DNA of 64,000 nt from Gossypium raimondii (Eukaryota > Streptophyta > Magnoliopsida > Malvales > Malvaceae). The stretch spans positions 60,145,371 through 60,209,370 of the forward strand of contig NC_068567.1 of the NCBI RefSeq assembly GCF_025698545.1, read 5' to 3'. The notes beneath the pieces are model-generated. The model saw only the letters and a list, made by a program, of their open reading frames with translations. It did not search any database and was not told the DNA's origin. Every line of letters starts with the position of its first letter. Position 1 is the stretch's first letter. This document shows, in pieces, positions 34,401-45,190 of this stretch. The translations under genes were made by a program, and so were the position numbers.

Positions 34401-35577
34401 AGATAAGACAAGGGAAGATTGCTTCATGCAAATCCACGGAGGCAGATTGTAAGGAACAAGCACTCTTGGCCAAATCATGTCGCGATGCTCATGATCTTGA
34501 AAGGATTAAATCCGTCAGATGCTAGCCCAAGCCTCACACTCCTAGGATCGCTTGCAAAGCTTGGAAATTTATTGTCAAATGATTTCCAAGCTAAAGAATC
34601 TGTCGGATGCCTTAATAATCCATCATCGGTTCGTCCATCATGGTGCCACGTCATAGACTCCGCAGTCTTCGAGGACATGAAAAGCCTTTGAAGCCTCGGT
34701 ATCAGCAGAAAATACCGTAAAATCTTAACTGGCTTCTTTCTTGACTGTGCATCATTTTCATCGTCGTTCCCACCTTCTGTGTTTTTACTTATCCAACGGG
34801 AGTGGCCGCATACATGACAGCACTATTGATTTCTCCGATCGCCCCAATACAACATGCAGTCATTTGGGCAACTATGGATTTTGTTGTACCCAATGCCTAA
34901 ATCTTTTATCAATTTCTTCATATATTTGCATGTCTGAGGGATTTTTGCAAAAGGAAACATTTCTCGAAGAACTCTAACAGCATTGTCAAAGAGTTTCCGG
35001 TCCACCCTCCCAAACATTTTAATTGAAAAAGACGAACACAGAAAGACATTTTTGAAAATTTTGATCCCTCATACAGTTCGTCGTTCATGTCATTAAGTAG
35101 CGCGTAGAACTTCGCCGCTTCGTCGTTCGGCTCTTCATGACGTACACTACTTCCCGGTTCGGTAAAAGCACTTCTCCCAATATTACAATCATCAGAAGCC
35201 ACAAAGTCCGCTGGGAACGACTGGACACCATGATTGTGCATATTAAATGCATCCCGCAACATACCTTCCATGTCATCCCCTCTATTAGACTGGTGGTAAG
35301 TAGTATTGTCATAAGATACATCCATCCTTGAAGAGGAAGTACTAGGCGGACATTCTCCATGAAAAAACCATTGTTTATAACCCCGAACAAACCCATCAAC
35401 AATTAGATGCTCGTATTCAACTTCACGATAATGCCAGTTTATGTTGACACACTTCTTACACGGGCAAAGAATCATGTTCTCCTGGCTTGCATATTGAAAT
35501 GCAAAATTTAGAAAAGTCTGTACTCCATTTCGATAACCGTCGCTTACCCTTGACAAATTCATCCAAGACCGGTCCAT
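31490..35577 (-). pseudogene. CACTA TNPD-like transposase (decayed)
   Basis: Domains appear in normal order. The transposase-associated N-terminal domain (from ATG 35577, MDRSWMNLSRVSDG, then CPCKKC and HGECPP) is followed by the Transposase_21 core (IHSCPNDCMLYW; WPRVLVPYNLPPWICMK; ATLMWTVNDFPAY; LPYWEHHLLRHNLDVMHIEK). The DUF4218-like part (PHEAILGGPVFYRWMYPIE; NKRYPEGSIAEGYLAEE) and the DUF4216-like part (GFRFHTKY; WADVNTFRGIK) come last. Breaks seen are frameshifts near 34976, 34478 and 33790 (an A-run short by one), TAG at 34823-34825, TGA at 32905-32907, TAA at 31813-31815, and the hAT insertion. An intron fits at 33107-33193 (GT...TTTAG). This is the cut-and-paste transposase; it is inactive here. 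Confidence 0.88.
32366..32848 (+). mobile_element. hAT non-autonomous element, copy 3, inside the transposase
   Basis: Begins TAGAGGTGCTCATGGGTCGG and ends CATGAGCACCTCTA, with exact 8-bp duplications GCTTGTAC (32358-32365, 32849-32856). Removing it rejoins the transposase reading WVQA with HRYVLFHHE, so it landed in an exon. The centre is a run of ttttaaaatt-like sequence. Confidence 0.93.
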
Positions 35578-35689
35578 TTCTTATTTCTTGATGTCGATTT
35601 TCACGAAATTACAAGGGTAAGTTGTTCGATGGTAACTACAAATGAGTTTTTGAAATATATATCATATGATATATATTTATGTATTAAGT

Positions 35690-36110
35690 CAATTATGTAA
35701 GTTATGTACGTGTATAAGTTATGTAAGTTATGTATTAAGTAAGCTATTTAAGTTGTGTATTATGTAAGTTATGTAAGTTATCAAAGTAATGTATGTTATG
35801 TAAGTTGTAAGTTATTATGTATTATGTAGGTGATGTAGGTTATGTAAGTTTTGTATTATTTAAGTTGTGTAAGTTATGTATGCTATGTAAGTAATGTGTA
35901 TTATGTAAGTTTATATAAGTTATTATGTAACTAATGTATTATGTAAGTTTGTTTGAGAATTTTATATAAGTCATGTATTATGTAAGTTATGTATTATGTA
36001 AGTTTAATAAGTGTATGTGTGATAGTTATATAAGTTTATTGAATATTAATAAGTTATGTAAGTTCTTGTAAATACAAAATTTGATTATGTAAGTAAATAT
36101 TAATAGTTAG
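35690..36110. repeat. TTATGTAAG minisatellite in the CACTA element
   Basis: More than 20 imperfect copies of ttatgtaag or tattatgtaagt units of 8-14 bp. It sits just upstream of the transposase N-terminal exon, in a presumed intron or leader. Confidence 0.8.
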
Positions 36111-36130
36111 TCACTTTTATGTATCTTATT

Positions 36131-36880
36131 TATAATAAATATTGAAATTAAAATATATTTTAACAAGTTATGTAAGTAATGTAATATATACTTAAATTTT
36201 AGTAAGTAATATATATTTTAGTAATGTATTTAAAATTTAAACAAATTTTAGTAAGTAATGTATTTAAGTAATATATTCAAGTAAATTTTAGTAAAAATAT
36301 GTTTTAGTAAGTAATGTAAGTCATGTAAAATATACTTAAAATATATATTTAAGTAATGTAAGATATAAATTTTAAAAATTATTACTTAAGAATATATATA
36401 TTATTAATAAGTTAAATTAAAATTTAAAATATATTTAAAAATATAATAAATATTGAAATTTTAATATATTTTAACAAGTTATGTAAGTAATGTAATATAT
36501 ACTTAAATTTTAGTAAGTAATATATATTTAAGTAATGTATTTAAAATTTAAACAAATTTTAGTAAGTAATGTATTTAAGTAAATTATTTAAGTAATATAT
36601 TATTCAAGTAATATAATAAAGTAAATTTTAGTAAAAATATTTTAGTAAGTAATATGTAAGTCATGTAGAATATACTTAAAATATATATTTAAGTAATGTA
36701 AGATATCAATTTTAAAAATTATTACTTAATAATATATATATATATATATTATCAATAAGTTAAATTAAATTGTAAAATATATTTAAAAATATAATAAATA
36801 TTGAAATTATATATTAACTTTAAAATATATATATTAATAAGTTATTTATATTAGACATGCAATCAAGTAATAATTTTTGA
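36131..36880. repeat. ~311-350-bp direct repeats in the CACTA element
   Basis: The phrase tataataaatattgaaatt starts at 36131, 36442 and 36790, each followed by closely similar text for the first two units (aacaagttatgtaagtaatg, taaattttagtaagtaatat). That makes two full units and one partial. Confidence 0.75.
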
Positions 36881-36892
36881 GAATCCCTCTAT

Positions 36893-37025
36893 AATGAATT
36901 TATTAAACATTCAATCAATTAACTAACCAAAATTGATAATTCATTGACATTCATTATATAATGAATTTATTAAACATTCAATCAATTAACTAACCAAAAT
37001 TGAAAATTCATTGACATTCAATCAA
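36893..37025. repeat. 66-bp tandem duplication
   Basis: aatgaatttattaaacattc followed by aatcaattaactaaccaaaa is present twice, starting at about 36893 and 36959, almost identical. It is a recent local duplication inside the CACTA element. Confidence 0.8.
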
Positions 37026-37029
37026 TTAA

Positions 37030-38170
37030 TCGATCAATTTATTGAATCATCATAGATTATTAAGCATTTATTAATTGAAATAAAATTGTAAATCGATAAA
37101 ATTGCAAATCGATAATTATAAATACAGTATAATTATGAATATATATTCGAATAATTATAAAATTAAATAAAATTATTTAAAATTTACCCATAATAACTAA
37201 CAACTATACATGAGAAAAATCAAGGCTATATTAACATCAGAAAACAAATTTTGCATCCTTATCAACAATGCCATTTGCAGGATAGCTGAACAATTTTTAA
37301 TTCATGCCTACTGCTGAAATGATTTATGGGAATGGCATGAAAGAAATATGAAAGTAAATATTGACTTCGATATCAAACATATAACCACTTCATCTAAAAT
37401 TGGAATGCATGCAAAATAAATTTAAAATAGGAGTAAATACTGCAAAAAAAAAAGGAAAACATATGTAAATTACACCCAAATAAACAGAAAAAAATAAAAC
37501 ACTTTAACTCTAAATCCATTACTGCAAAATAACAGTTAGGCACCTATAGCAATTGAATTCGGATTTCAGTTTGGTTATAACAAGTTACAACAAAATCAAA
37601 CCAAATTAGAAATGATAAAAGGAAGCCTATATATATTCATTATAATCAAACATAAGAATGGTTTTTCTTTAACAAAAAAGTTTCCCATTGAAAAGTTTTT
37701 AAAACAACTTCATTAGATATAACAAATGCCAATAACTTTTCCACGCCATAACTCTCTAAGTAGCAGACTAAAGGCATTTCACATAAAAGAAACACGTCGT
37801 ACCCTAAACCCACTATCGAACTAATCAAAAGCATCGACTAATTCACTCATAAAGGACCGATTTTTGAGCATGAAGGAGTCCAATAAAAGTAACCATATCA
37901 GAACTAAGGACCCAAAGCCAGTAATTTTAAATGATGAAATTAATACCGAGAGCTTTATACCTTGGAAAGGGTATTGCCCAAAACTGAAGATGGAATCCGA
38001 AATTACTAATTGCGGCGTCTTCTCCTCGGTTTCAGCCTTGGAGCTTCTGGGGAAGTTGGAAGATTGAAAGCGTGGGTTGCTACGAGGAAGGAGTCAAAAC
38101 AACAGCAATGAAGAAGCAACAGAGAGACATTGCGAACATGTTTAAAAGGAACCAAGAAGGAAGTACTCGA
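37030..38170. other. Presumed intron/leader of the CACTA gene
   Basis: No domain-bearing frame. The segment lies between the probable first exon (ending 38177) and the transposase exon starting near 35577. It is most simply the 5' intron of the transposase transcript. Confidence 0.35.
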
Positions 38171-38176
38171 ACTTAC

Positions 38177-38290
38177 CGATGGTTGCGGCACCGGAAACGG
38201 ACGGACGGAGTGATGCAGCACAGGAGACGGCAGAGTAGCAGGTGGTCGGGTTTGGAGGCTGTTAGGGATTAGGGGAAATTTTAGGGATTT
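38177..38290 (-). other. Probable 5' exon of the CACTA transcript
   Basis: On the minus strand a GC-rich segment (tccgtccgtttccggtgcc) ends at a consensus donor, ATCG followed by GTAAGT (GT at 38176-38175). In CACTA elements the common transcript starts near one end with a noncoding exon. Position and composition fit; there is no transcript evidence. Confidence 0.45.
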
Positions 38291-38394
38291 GGGGGAGAAT
38301 CAGTATTTGGGGGATAACTGATGGAGAAATATCGGGTCTAATTTGGTCAGACTGATGGAAAAAATACGACGCCGTTCTCATCTAAAAAAATATC

Positions 38395-39085
38395 CATTTG
38401 CGGCATTTACATCAAAGCGCCACTAAATTTAACTGAAACGCGGTCGTTTCATCAACAAACAGCTGAAATATGTGGCGTTTCCCAATAAACGCCACTAATA
38501 ATATAGATAAACGGCATCGTATCAAACATTGAAAAAACATTTTTGCGGCATTTTAAGCAAAGCGCCACAAAATATAGGTCAAAAATTTGCAGCGTTTTAA
38601 ACTAAGCGCCACTAACTATAACTCAAAATGCGGTCGCTTCATTAATACTTACCTCAAACCCATAGCGTTTTCAGTAAAACGCCACTAATAACATTTACAA
38701 AACGGCAACGTTTCAACAATTGTTTGAACAATTTTGCGGCGTTTCAAGTAAAGCGCCACTAACTATAACTCAAAACGAAGCCATTTCCCCAACAGTTTAC
38801 CCAATGTTGTGGCGTTTCTGAAAAACGCCACTAATACAATAGACAAAAACGACAACATTCCAATAAACATAATTAAAATTTTGCGGCGTTTTATGGAAAG
38901 CGTCACTAATAGCAACGTAAAACGGCGCAGTTTCATTAACTCCTAATCCAACTTGGCGGCGTTTTTTGAAGCGCCGCTAATACAAATGTACAAAACGGCG
39001 TCGTTCCCCTTCCCAGTGACAAGAAACGACGCAGTTTTACTTAACGTTAAATACTCTTTCCGGCGTTTTGAGATAAACGCCTCTA
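38395..39085. repeat. Inner right array of GGCGTTT hairpins
   Basis: About ten short stem-loops of the type gtGGCGTTT-loop-AAACGCCac, separated by spacers with aacggc-type motifs. One example near 38470 has a 9-bp perfect stem (GTGGCGTTT / AAACGCCAC) and a 6-base loop. It lies upstream of the presumed first exon. Confidence 0.8.
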
Positions 39086-39349
39086 ACGGCTTTCATAATT
39101 AAAAAAATTTAAAATTTCTACAAAATTTAAAAATATTTATAATTTATTTTAAATTATATATACGCTAAGTATAGAATACAAATATACTAGCACGTGAGTT
39201 GTCAAAATAGTGTCATCCAAGATTGAAGTTAAATTGATCCAAAATTAAAACCAGAGTTATAAAATGGAAAAATTAATAATAAAAAAATGAGAGAGTAATA
39301 CATTTAAAAAAAAATAAATTCGCGTTTTAAACCTGCTTAAATTATAATT

Positions 39350-40160
39350 TGTAAACCTTAAACCTCAAAAACCAAACCCCAAACCCCAAACCCCAAACCC
39401 TAAACAGTAAAAGTCAAAACCAAAAGTCCTAAACCGTAATTTTCCTAAACCATATTTTAGGGTAATTGCGTGGCCAATGTTATTGTACAAAACATATATT
39501 TTATATTCATATATTAAATTGCATGAATCTTTAGTAAAATCTAAATGTTCTTCAATTTTTAAACAGTATCCTTAAACCCTAAACACAAACTCTAACACAT
39601 AAACTATTAACCCAAAATAATAAACATTAAACTGTAATCCCTAAAACTCTAAACCATGGACATTAAATCATATATTCTATAACGTGAACCCTTAAATAAA
39701 TTAAAAATTTTGCAGCGCCATTAAAGTTCCCAATAGGCCTAACCTGACCCCGAATTTTTAAACCCTAAATCACTAACTCTTATCTTCTAACCCTTAAACC
39801 ACTAACCCCAGTCCTAACTTGTACTAACCCTAAACCTTATTTAATACATAAATTAAAAAATATTAATTAATCAAAACCCTAAATCCTAACCCGAATCCTT
39901 AACCCCTGACCCTTAAACCATATTTTATAAAAATTAAAACACACTAATTAATCTAAACCCTAAAGCCAAACCTGACACCGAATCCATAAACCTTAAATCT
40001 CTGACTCTTAATTTATAACCCCTAAATTACAACCCTTAAATTAACCAGAATCCATAATTCCATAATCTATATAAACGTTAAAATTGTAACTCTTAAACCG
40101 ACCTTAAATCCTAAATTAATCGTATACCCTAAATCGCATATATATGAAACCCTAAACTAT
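39350..40160. repeat. Degenerate telomere-like (CCCTAAA) tract
   Basis: Starts with aaaccccaaaccccaaaccc, then scattered ccctaaac, cctaaatc and cttaaacc units over 800 bp, mixed with AT-rich spacers. It resembles decayed plant telomere repeat but is imperfect throughout. It lies wholly inside the CACTA element, between its two right-hand repeat arrays. Confidence 0.6.
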
Positions 40161-40394
40161 AATGATAAATAATTAAATATTTTAAAATTAATACTATCGT
40201 ATCTTTTATAATTATATATGAAATTATTTAATATATAAATTACAAATCAATCAGTCATGTACCTAAAATTTTTTAAAATTATTTTAAATAATACTATTTC
40301 AATTTTTCCATTTTTAACAAATATTCAATTAAAAATAAATTGAATTTTAATTAATATAAATAAACAAATTAAATATAAAAAACATATAAAATGA

Positions 40395-41205
40395 TTTTGT
40401 GGCGCTTTAAGGAAAAACGCCGCTAATGCACTAAAAAGTTCCGAAACGATGCCGTCTGGCTTAGGTTTTTTGTGGCGTTTTGGTAAAAGCGCCGCTAATA
40501 CTATGCTTCAGCGGCGTTTTCCCATTTGTGCCACTAATTCCAGTATACATCAAGAACTAAACGCTGTGTTTTGGTTAAGATACTTTGCGGCGCGTTCCAC
40601 AAACGCCGCTAATGATATACTTTAGCGGCGTTTTTCATCAAACGCCACTAATTCTAATACACCTCAAGACCAAACTCTGCGTTTTGGTTAAGATATTTTG
40701 AGGCGCTTACCACCAAACGCTGTTATAACTATCCTTTACTGGCGTTTTCCTTAAACGCCACTAATTATATTATACATCAAGACCAGCACGCTGCGTTTTG
40801 ATTAAGATGTCTTGCGGCGTTTAAGGCTCTGCGCCGCTAATACTATACATTAGCGGCGTTTTCTTTATAAGCGCCACTAATTGAAATATACATCAAGACC
40901 AAGCTCTGCGTTTTAGTTAACATCTTTTGCGGCGCTTCCACTAAGCGCCGCTAATACTATACATTACCGGCGTTTGTTCGTAAGCGCCACTAATGCCAAT
41001 ATACATCAGCACCAGAACGCTGCGTGTTGGTCTTGAGATTTTGCGGCGCTGTGTGGTAAACGCTGCGAATGATGTTCTTTAGCGGCGTTTTATAAGAATC
41101 GCCGCTAATGCTAGATCTTTAGTGGCGTTTTATTCTTTGCGCCGCTAATGCTCGATTTTTAGCGGTGTTTTTTTATCAAAACGCCACAAAATATGCCGCT
41201 AAAAG
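40395..41205. repeat. Right subterminal repeats of the CACTA element
   Basis: More than 15 copies of GCGGCG / CGCCGCTAA motifs. They are arranged as units of about 110-120 bp that share tacatcaagaccaa and ctgcgttttggtta, alternating orientation. Confidence 0.85.
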
Positions 41206-41981
41206 TCTGTTCTGGTGTAGTGAAAATTTAAGATTATGACTATGGGCCGTAATGGGATTACACCCTGTACTTACAAAATGACTGTAATGTAAGATTACAT
41301 GATGATCGATATGTTAAAATCTAAAAACCGTAATCTCATTCCGAAATTTAATATTATAAACCATTATGTTATATTTGACAAATCAAACGCGTCCTCGGAG
41401 TAGTATTAAACATTTTAAAATTTTAATTCGATGGATTCGTTATTATCAACCCCAATCATTTGACTAATTTAACGCAAGCAAAATTCTATGCTCCATGTCA
41501 TACGTACAAATTTATTTGAAAAATAATGTTAAGATAAGTCATATATATTTCTTATCATTTTTAAATTTAATCATATATTACAAACATTAAAGAAACAAAT
41601 AAAATATTATTTAAAATGAAATCAAAATATTTTTGTTACAATGGTTTGTAATGACGATTCACATCATAAGGGGTGTACACCGTAGAGAGTTATTAGGATA
41701 ACGGCGGTTCACACCGTAATAGTCGTAAAGAATCACTCCAAAATTTAATGATATGGCACTTTAAGATTGTGTCGTCTCATTAGCTGAAATTTTTAATATA
41801 TATCTTTTTTAATTTTTAAGTGATGATGTGGCGCAAGATGATAACGTTACATTGTCAAACTTTTACATTTTTCTAAGTTCAAGATCAAAATGGACCTATT
41901 TGTTAAGTTAAAGTACTAAAGTGAACAAAAAATATAAATACCAAAATGGATCTAATTTTCAAGTTCATGTGCAAAAACTTA

Positions 41982-42158
41982 GGCTGTGTTTTTTCATCGA
42001 AAATAACTTCCAAAATTGATTTTTGAAAAATAAATTGATTTTCTAGAGAAATTGACATTTCTGGTGATTGAACGATTCTATGTAAAATATTTTCCGTTGT
42101 TTGACAAACTTTCTTGAAATCATTATTTGAAACTTGTTTTCGATGCAACAAACACAAC
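41982..42158. mobile_element. MITE, about 177 bp
   Basis: Ends GGCTGTGTTTTTTCATCGAA and TTCGATGCAACAAACACAAC are inverted repeats of about 28 bp with mismatches. Noncoding; target duplication not clear. Confidence 0.5.
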
Positions 42159-42192
42159 ATAAATTATGTTTGTTACAAAATATTTTCTTTGG

Positions 42193-42280
42193 CGAAATTT
42201 TATACCCATATTTCAAGCTAGATTAGACTTGGGCAAATATAAAATGTACCTAAACTTGATCCAATCGATGAACACCTCTA
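42193..42280 (+). mobile_element. hAT family fragment, 3' end only
   Basis: Contains ttttatacccatatttcaag and ends gatgaacacctcta, a diverged 3' arm of the GC-rich hAT family, without a 5' arm. Confidence 0.45.
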
Positions 42281-43535
42281 ATAATATAAACTTGGTAATG
42301 ACCAATATCTAATTAAAATTCAATAGTGTTACATATATTATATATGAGTTAGTATTTAGTAAACTAGCATTGTACTTTTTGGGTAAACTACACCAATTGT
42401 CCCTAAACTTTGTTTAAAATTACATTTTGATCACCCAACTTTCAAAAGTTATGTAATAGTCACTAATGTTATTAAATTGTTACATTTTGTCACTCGATTG
42501 TTAACTTCCATTAAAAAGTAACTTTGCACCTTAATTCAAAGGGTTAATAGCTAATTTAGTTCCTAAGTTATAATTAAAAATTATTTTGATATTTTAAATT
42601 TTTCATAACAATAATTGTAAAAAAATTAAAATCCTAGACTAAAATTATTTTAAAATCTATAAAAATAATTGAAAACCATATTTTTAAATATATATATAGT
42701 ATTTGAATATGTATAAATCTAAAAATTCTTAAAAGTAAAACTAAAAAGTTTTAAAACTAATGCAAATTTTATTATATAAAAGAATCTTAAAAATTTTAAA
42801 CTAAATTCTATTTATTTTGCACCGTTGATGAACACTTTCAATTACATTAATAACTACATGTTGTTTTACCTAGAAATTACTTTGAATATTTTATTTTATT
42901 TTATTTTATTTTCAAAGTTCTAAAAGCCCTAGTAAGATACATCTCAATGCAAGATTCAGATTTCACTATTAGATCGATTGTTACTGCTCGAGTTTTCAAG
43001 AAACAAAATCTAGGCTTACAAGCTTTCATTCTTAAGAATCGTAAAAACTCCTACTATCAACGGCTTGTCTGCATGATTTTCCTGATAATTATGAAAAGAA
43101 AAGAAAGGAGAAAAAATTAAAAAAGAAGATGGCAAGAGAGAAAAGCAAAATGTTATATCCGATTGTTTGGGTTCTTTGGTAAGTTTCAATTTTTTAAAAT
43201 TTGAGAATTTTTATTTTTTCTTTTAATTTATAACACAAAGTACCCTATTTCTTTTCTGTAACTTCAATTATTAGATTAGTTGAGTTTTTTTTTTCAGTTT
43301 TGAAATTTTAGATTTTTTAAATTTATAATATAAAGTGCTCTTTTTCTTCTCCAAATCAACCATTTCTGCTCTCAAATTTTAAGTCAAGATTTTACTTTTA
43401 GCTGTAAATAAAACATATATAATATTATTAATGATTTAAGAAGAGTGGAGCCGATGCCAATTTACATGAAAAAAGAGGGGGGAAGGCAAAGAAAGATGAA
43501 AATGAAGGGAGCATAAAACAACAGAACAAATGAAA

Positions 43536-43755
43536 AACGAGTAAGATAAAAGTGAATGGATTTTTTTTTTTTTTTTTGTGAAAGTTAAAAGACTGATTTT
43601 TGATGAGATTGAATGTGAAAATTTTAGCCGCAAAATTCTTGGTTTTTTTGAACGAGTAAGATAAAAGTGAATGGATTTTTTTTTTTAAAGTTAAAAGACT
43701 GATTTTTGATGAGATTGAATTTGAAAATTTTAGCCGCAAAATTCTTGATTTTTTA
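43536..43755. repeat. 115-bp tandem duplication
   Basis: Two adjacent copies start aacgagtaagataaaagtga at 43536 and 43651, each continuing to ttagccgcaaaattcttg. They differ mainly in a T-run length. Overlapping minus-strand frames are duplicated as a result and have no domain. Confidence 0.9.
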
Positions 43756-44056
43756 GATGCAAATGATTTTTATATGAATTTTTTATTTAGTTTTAAATTT
43801 TTTAAAATTTTTGCAATTATTTTTATTTTATAATCATAGTTAGCTTTTTACCCTTATATTAACCCATAATAATTGGAGTTAGGAAGAAAGCATTACTTTT
43901 TACCCTTCTTTTGTCATGTTTAAGAGCTAATTTTGTAAGTATTTATCATCAATAAGTTCATAATTATGTCAAAAAATTAGACTGCAACAATAAAGGAGTC
44001 AACTTCAACTGACGACTTTTTCATTGCATTTTATCCCAATCTTCCAAAATCCCAAT

Positions 44057-44067
44057 TTATATAAATA
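44057..44067 (+). promoter_or_regulatory. TATA box of the 44114 gene
   Basis: TTATATAAATA lies 47-57 bp upstream of the ATG at 44114. It shows that the 90 bp of open frame before that ATG are promoter, not coding. Confidence 0.7.
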
Positions 44068-44113
44068 CCCATCTTCATCATCTTCTTCACCAAACAATTT
44101 CAATTTCCAGACA

Positions 44114-44623
44114 ATGAGGGGCAAAGCAGAGTTGGAAAGCAAGTTCAAGAAATACATGTCAAAGCCGATGACCAAAGCAGAGTTACAGAGCAAGCTGAGG
44201 CACTACATGTCCAAACCTAAGAGAGCTTTACACAAGGCAAGGGACATTTACGTCAAAAGTTTGGAAGGTTGCGCTAGCAAGGTCGGCCACGGCGGAGTTC
44301 TCGGATGCCCCGCCGCCGCACCCCAAGTTTCACGGTTGCCCAAGAGTTTCAACTTCAACTATTCGAAGCCCAACAACGAAGAGAAGTTCTTGAATTTCTT
44401 GGAAACCATGTCGAAGAAAAGATCAATGGAGTCGAATTTGCAGGAACAAGAAGAAGCGCAAAGGCAAATGAAAGATCAGCACGGTGGGTTCAACAGAAGT
44501 TATAGTATAAACGTTGGCCTAGCCAGGATTGACGAGGATCAACCCTGTTACTTCGATGAAGAAGAAGATGATGCTGTGTTTGCTAGAAGCAGAAGCTGTA
44601 CTTACAAGAGATACCATTATTAG
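44114..44623 (+). CDS. Uncharacterised plant protein, 169 aa, internal N-terminal duplication
   Basis: A single-exon frame from MRGKAELES to KRYHY. The frame is open further upstream but without ATG. Residues 4-18 (KAELESKFKKYMSKP) and 21-35 (KAELQSKLRHYMSKP) are a tandem repeat with a 17-residue period. Then come KRALHKARDIYVKSLEGCAS, a linker, a charged segment rich in E, Q and R, and a conserved-looking C-terminal RSYSINVGLARIDEDQPC followed by an acidic patch. It has no signal peptide or membrane helix, so it is probably cytosolic or nuclear. The SKPxRALxKARDxYV and RIDEDxPC motifs recur in a plant-specific family of unknown function, from memory. GC content near 47% stands out from the flanks. 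Confidence 0.82.
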   Translation: MRGKAELESKFKKYMSKPMTKAELQSKLRHYMSKPKRALHKARDIYVKSLEGCASKVGHGGVLGCPAAAPQVSRLPKSFNFNYSKPNNEEKFLNFLETMSKKRSMESNLQEQEEAQRQMKDQHGGFNRSYSINVGLARIDEDQPCYFDEEEDDAVFARSRSCTYKRYHY

Positions 44624-44751
44624 TGAAGATTGAAGCTTTTTTTTTGTTTTTTTGGTTCGAAGAAGATTGAAGCATTGGAAATGTAAAATTTGGATCCGAT
44701 ATTATTTATGGATTATTTAATTGTCATTGTAAAAAAATTTAATGGTTAAAT

Positions 44752-45190
44752 ACCAAATTATTAGTAAGTTTATGTTTTTTGTCACCCAATTTTAAAAAAG
44801 TTATAAAATGATCACTGAACTATTCGAATTACTAGGTTGTTAAGTTTTTTTTTTAGATTCGGCTAGCGAACTCTAAGCGACAATTCAACGATCAGTATGG
44901 TGGATTAGTACCCATTGACGAGTAGAATAACATACTTTAGGTCTAAGTTGATCTAACGATTAGTGTCGAAAACTGGAGAAGAAAGTTGTTTGGATTTATA
45001 AAAAAACTAAACTGTAGAAGAGAATAGGAACGAGAGCTTTTGATTGGTGTGGGCGATGCGAACTTAGAAGGCCCTACAATAACAATTTTAACAACCTAGT
45101 GACTAAAATAAAAAACTTTTGAATCGTTCAGTGATCATTTTATAATTTTTTGAAGTAACCAAAATATAAACTTACTAATAATTCAGCCAC
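44752..45190. mobile_element. Palindromic MITE, family P1-like
   Basis: Left arm taccaaattattagtaagtt and aaaatgatcactgaactatt; right arm gttcagtgatcattttataa and aaacttactaataattcag. The arms flank a unique 200-bp middle. It begins about 130 bp past the stop codon of the 44114 gene and may lie in its 3' flank. Confidence 0.55.

Larger units (their letters stand above)
29110..41222 (-). mobile_element. CACTA (En/Spm) DNA transposon, 12.1 kb
   Basis: The left end is CACTACACCAAAACAGG and the right end is the reverse complement of CACTACACCAGAACAG, flanked by AAA on both sides (29107-29109, 41223-41225). The CACTA ends and 3-bp duplication define the superfamily. Subterminal arrays of TTTAGCGGCG / CGCCGCTAA motifs mark both ends. 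Two gene regions run on the minus strand: TNPD-like transposase (31490-35577) and TNPA-like (29705-31345), both decayed. A hAT insertion (32366-32848) lies in the transposase. The element is of autonomous type but now defective. Confidence 0.95.
28688..41395. repeat. Inverted arms flanking the CACTA element
   Basis: Left of the CACTA element, about 28688-28735 reads tagatgtttggttgacaaaatg. Right of it, about 41350-41395 reads ttatgttatatttgacaaatc followed by aaacgcg, its approximate reverse complement. This suggests that the CACTA element landed in a palindromic MITE. The arms are short and diverged. Confidence 0.35.
41396..43535. other. Intergenic
   Basis: No gene. It holds a MITE (41982-42158), a hAT fragment (42193-42280) and a half-copy of a gtcactcaatt-type palindrome at about 42387-42550. 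The rest is AT-rich with no assignment. Confidence 0.4.

Noticed and set aside
34419..35331. Plus-strand frames across the CACTA transposase
   Set aside because: Antisense shadows of the minus-strand transposase exons, which carry the family motifs.
40395..41205. CRISPR-like array of spaced repeats
   Set aside because: Repeats alternate orientation, vary in spacing and sequence, and belong to the CACTA subterminal region of a plant nuclear genome.
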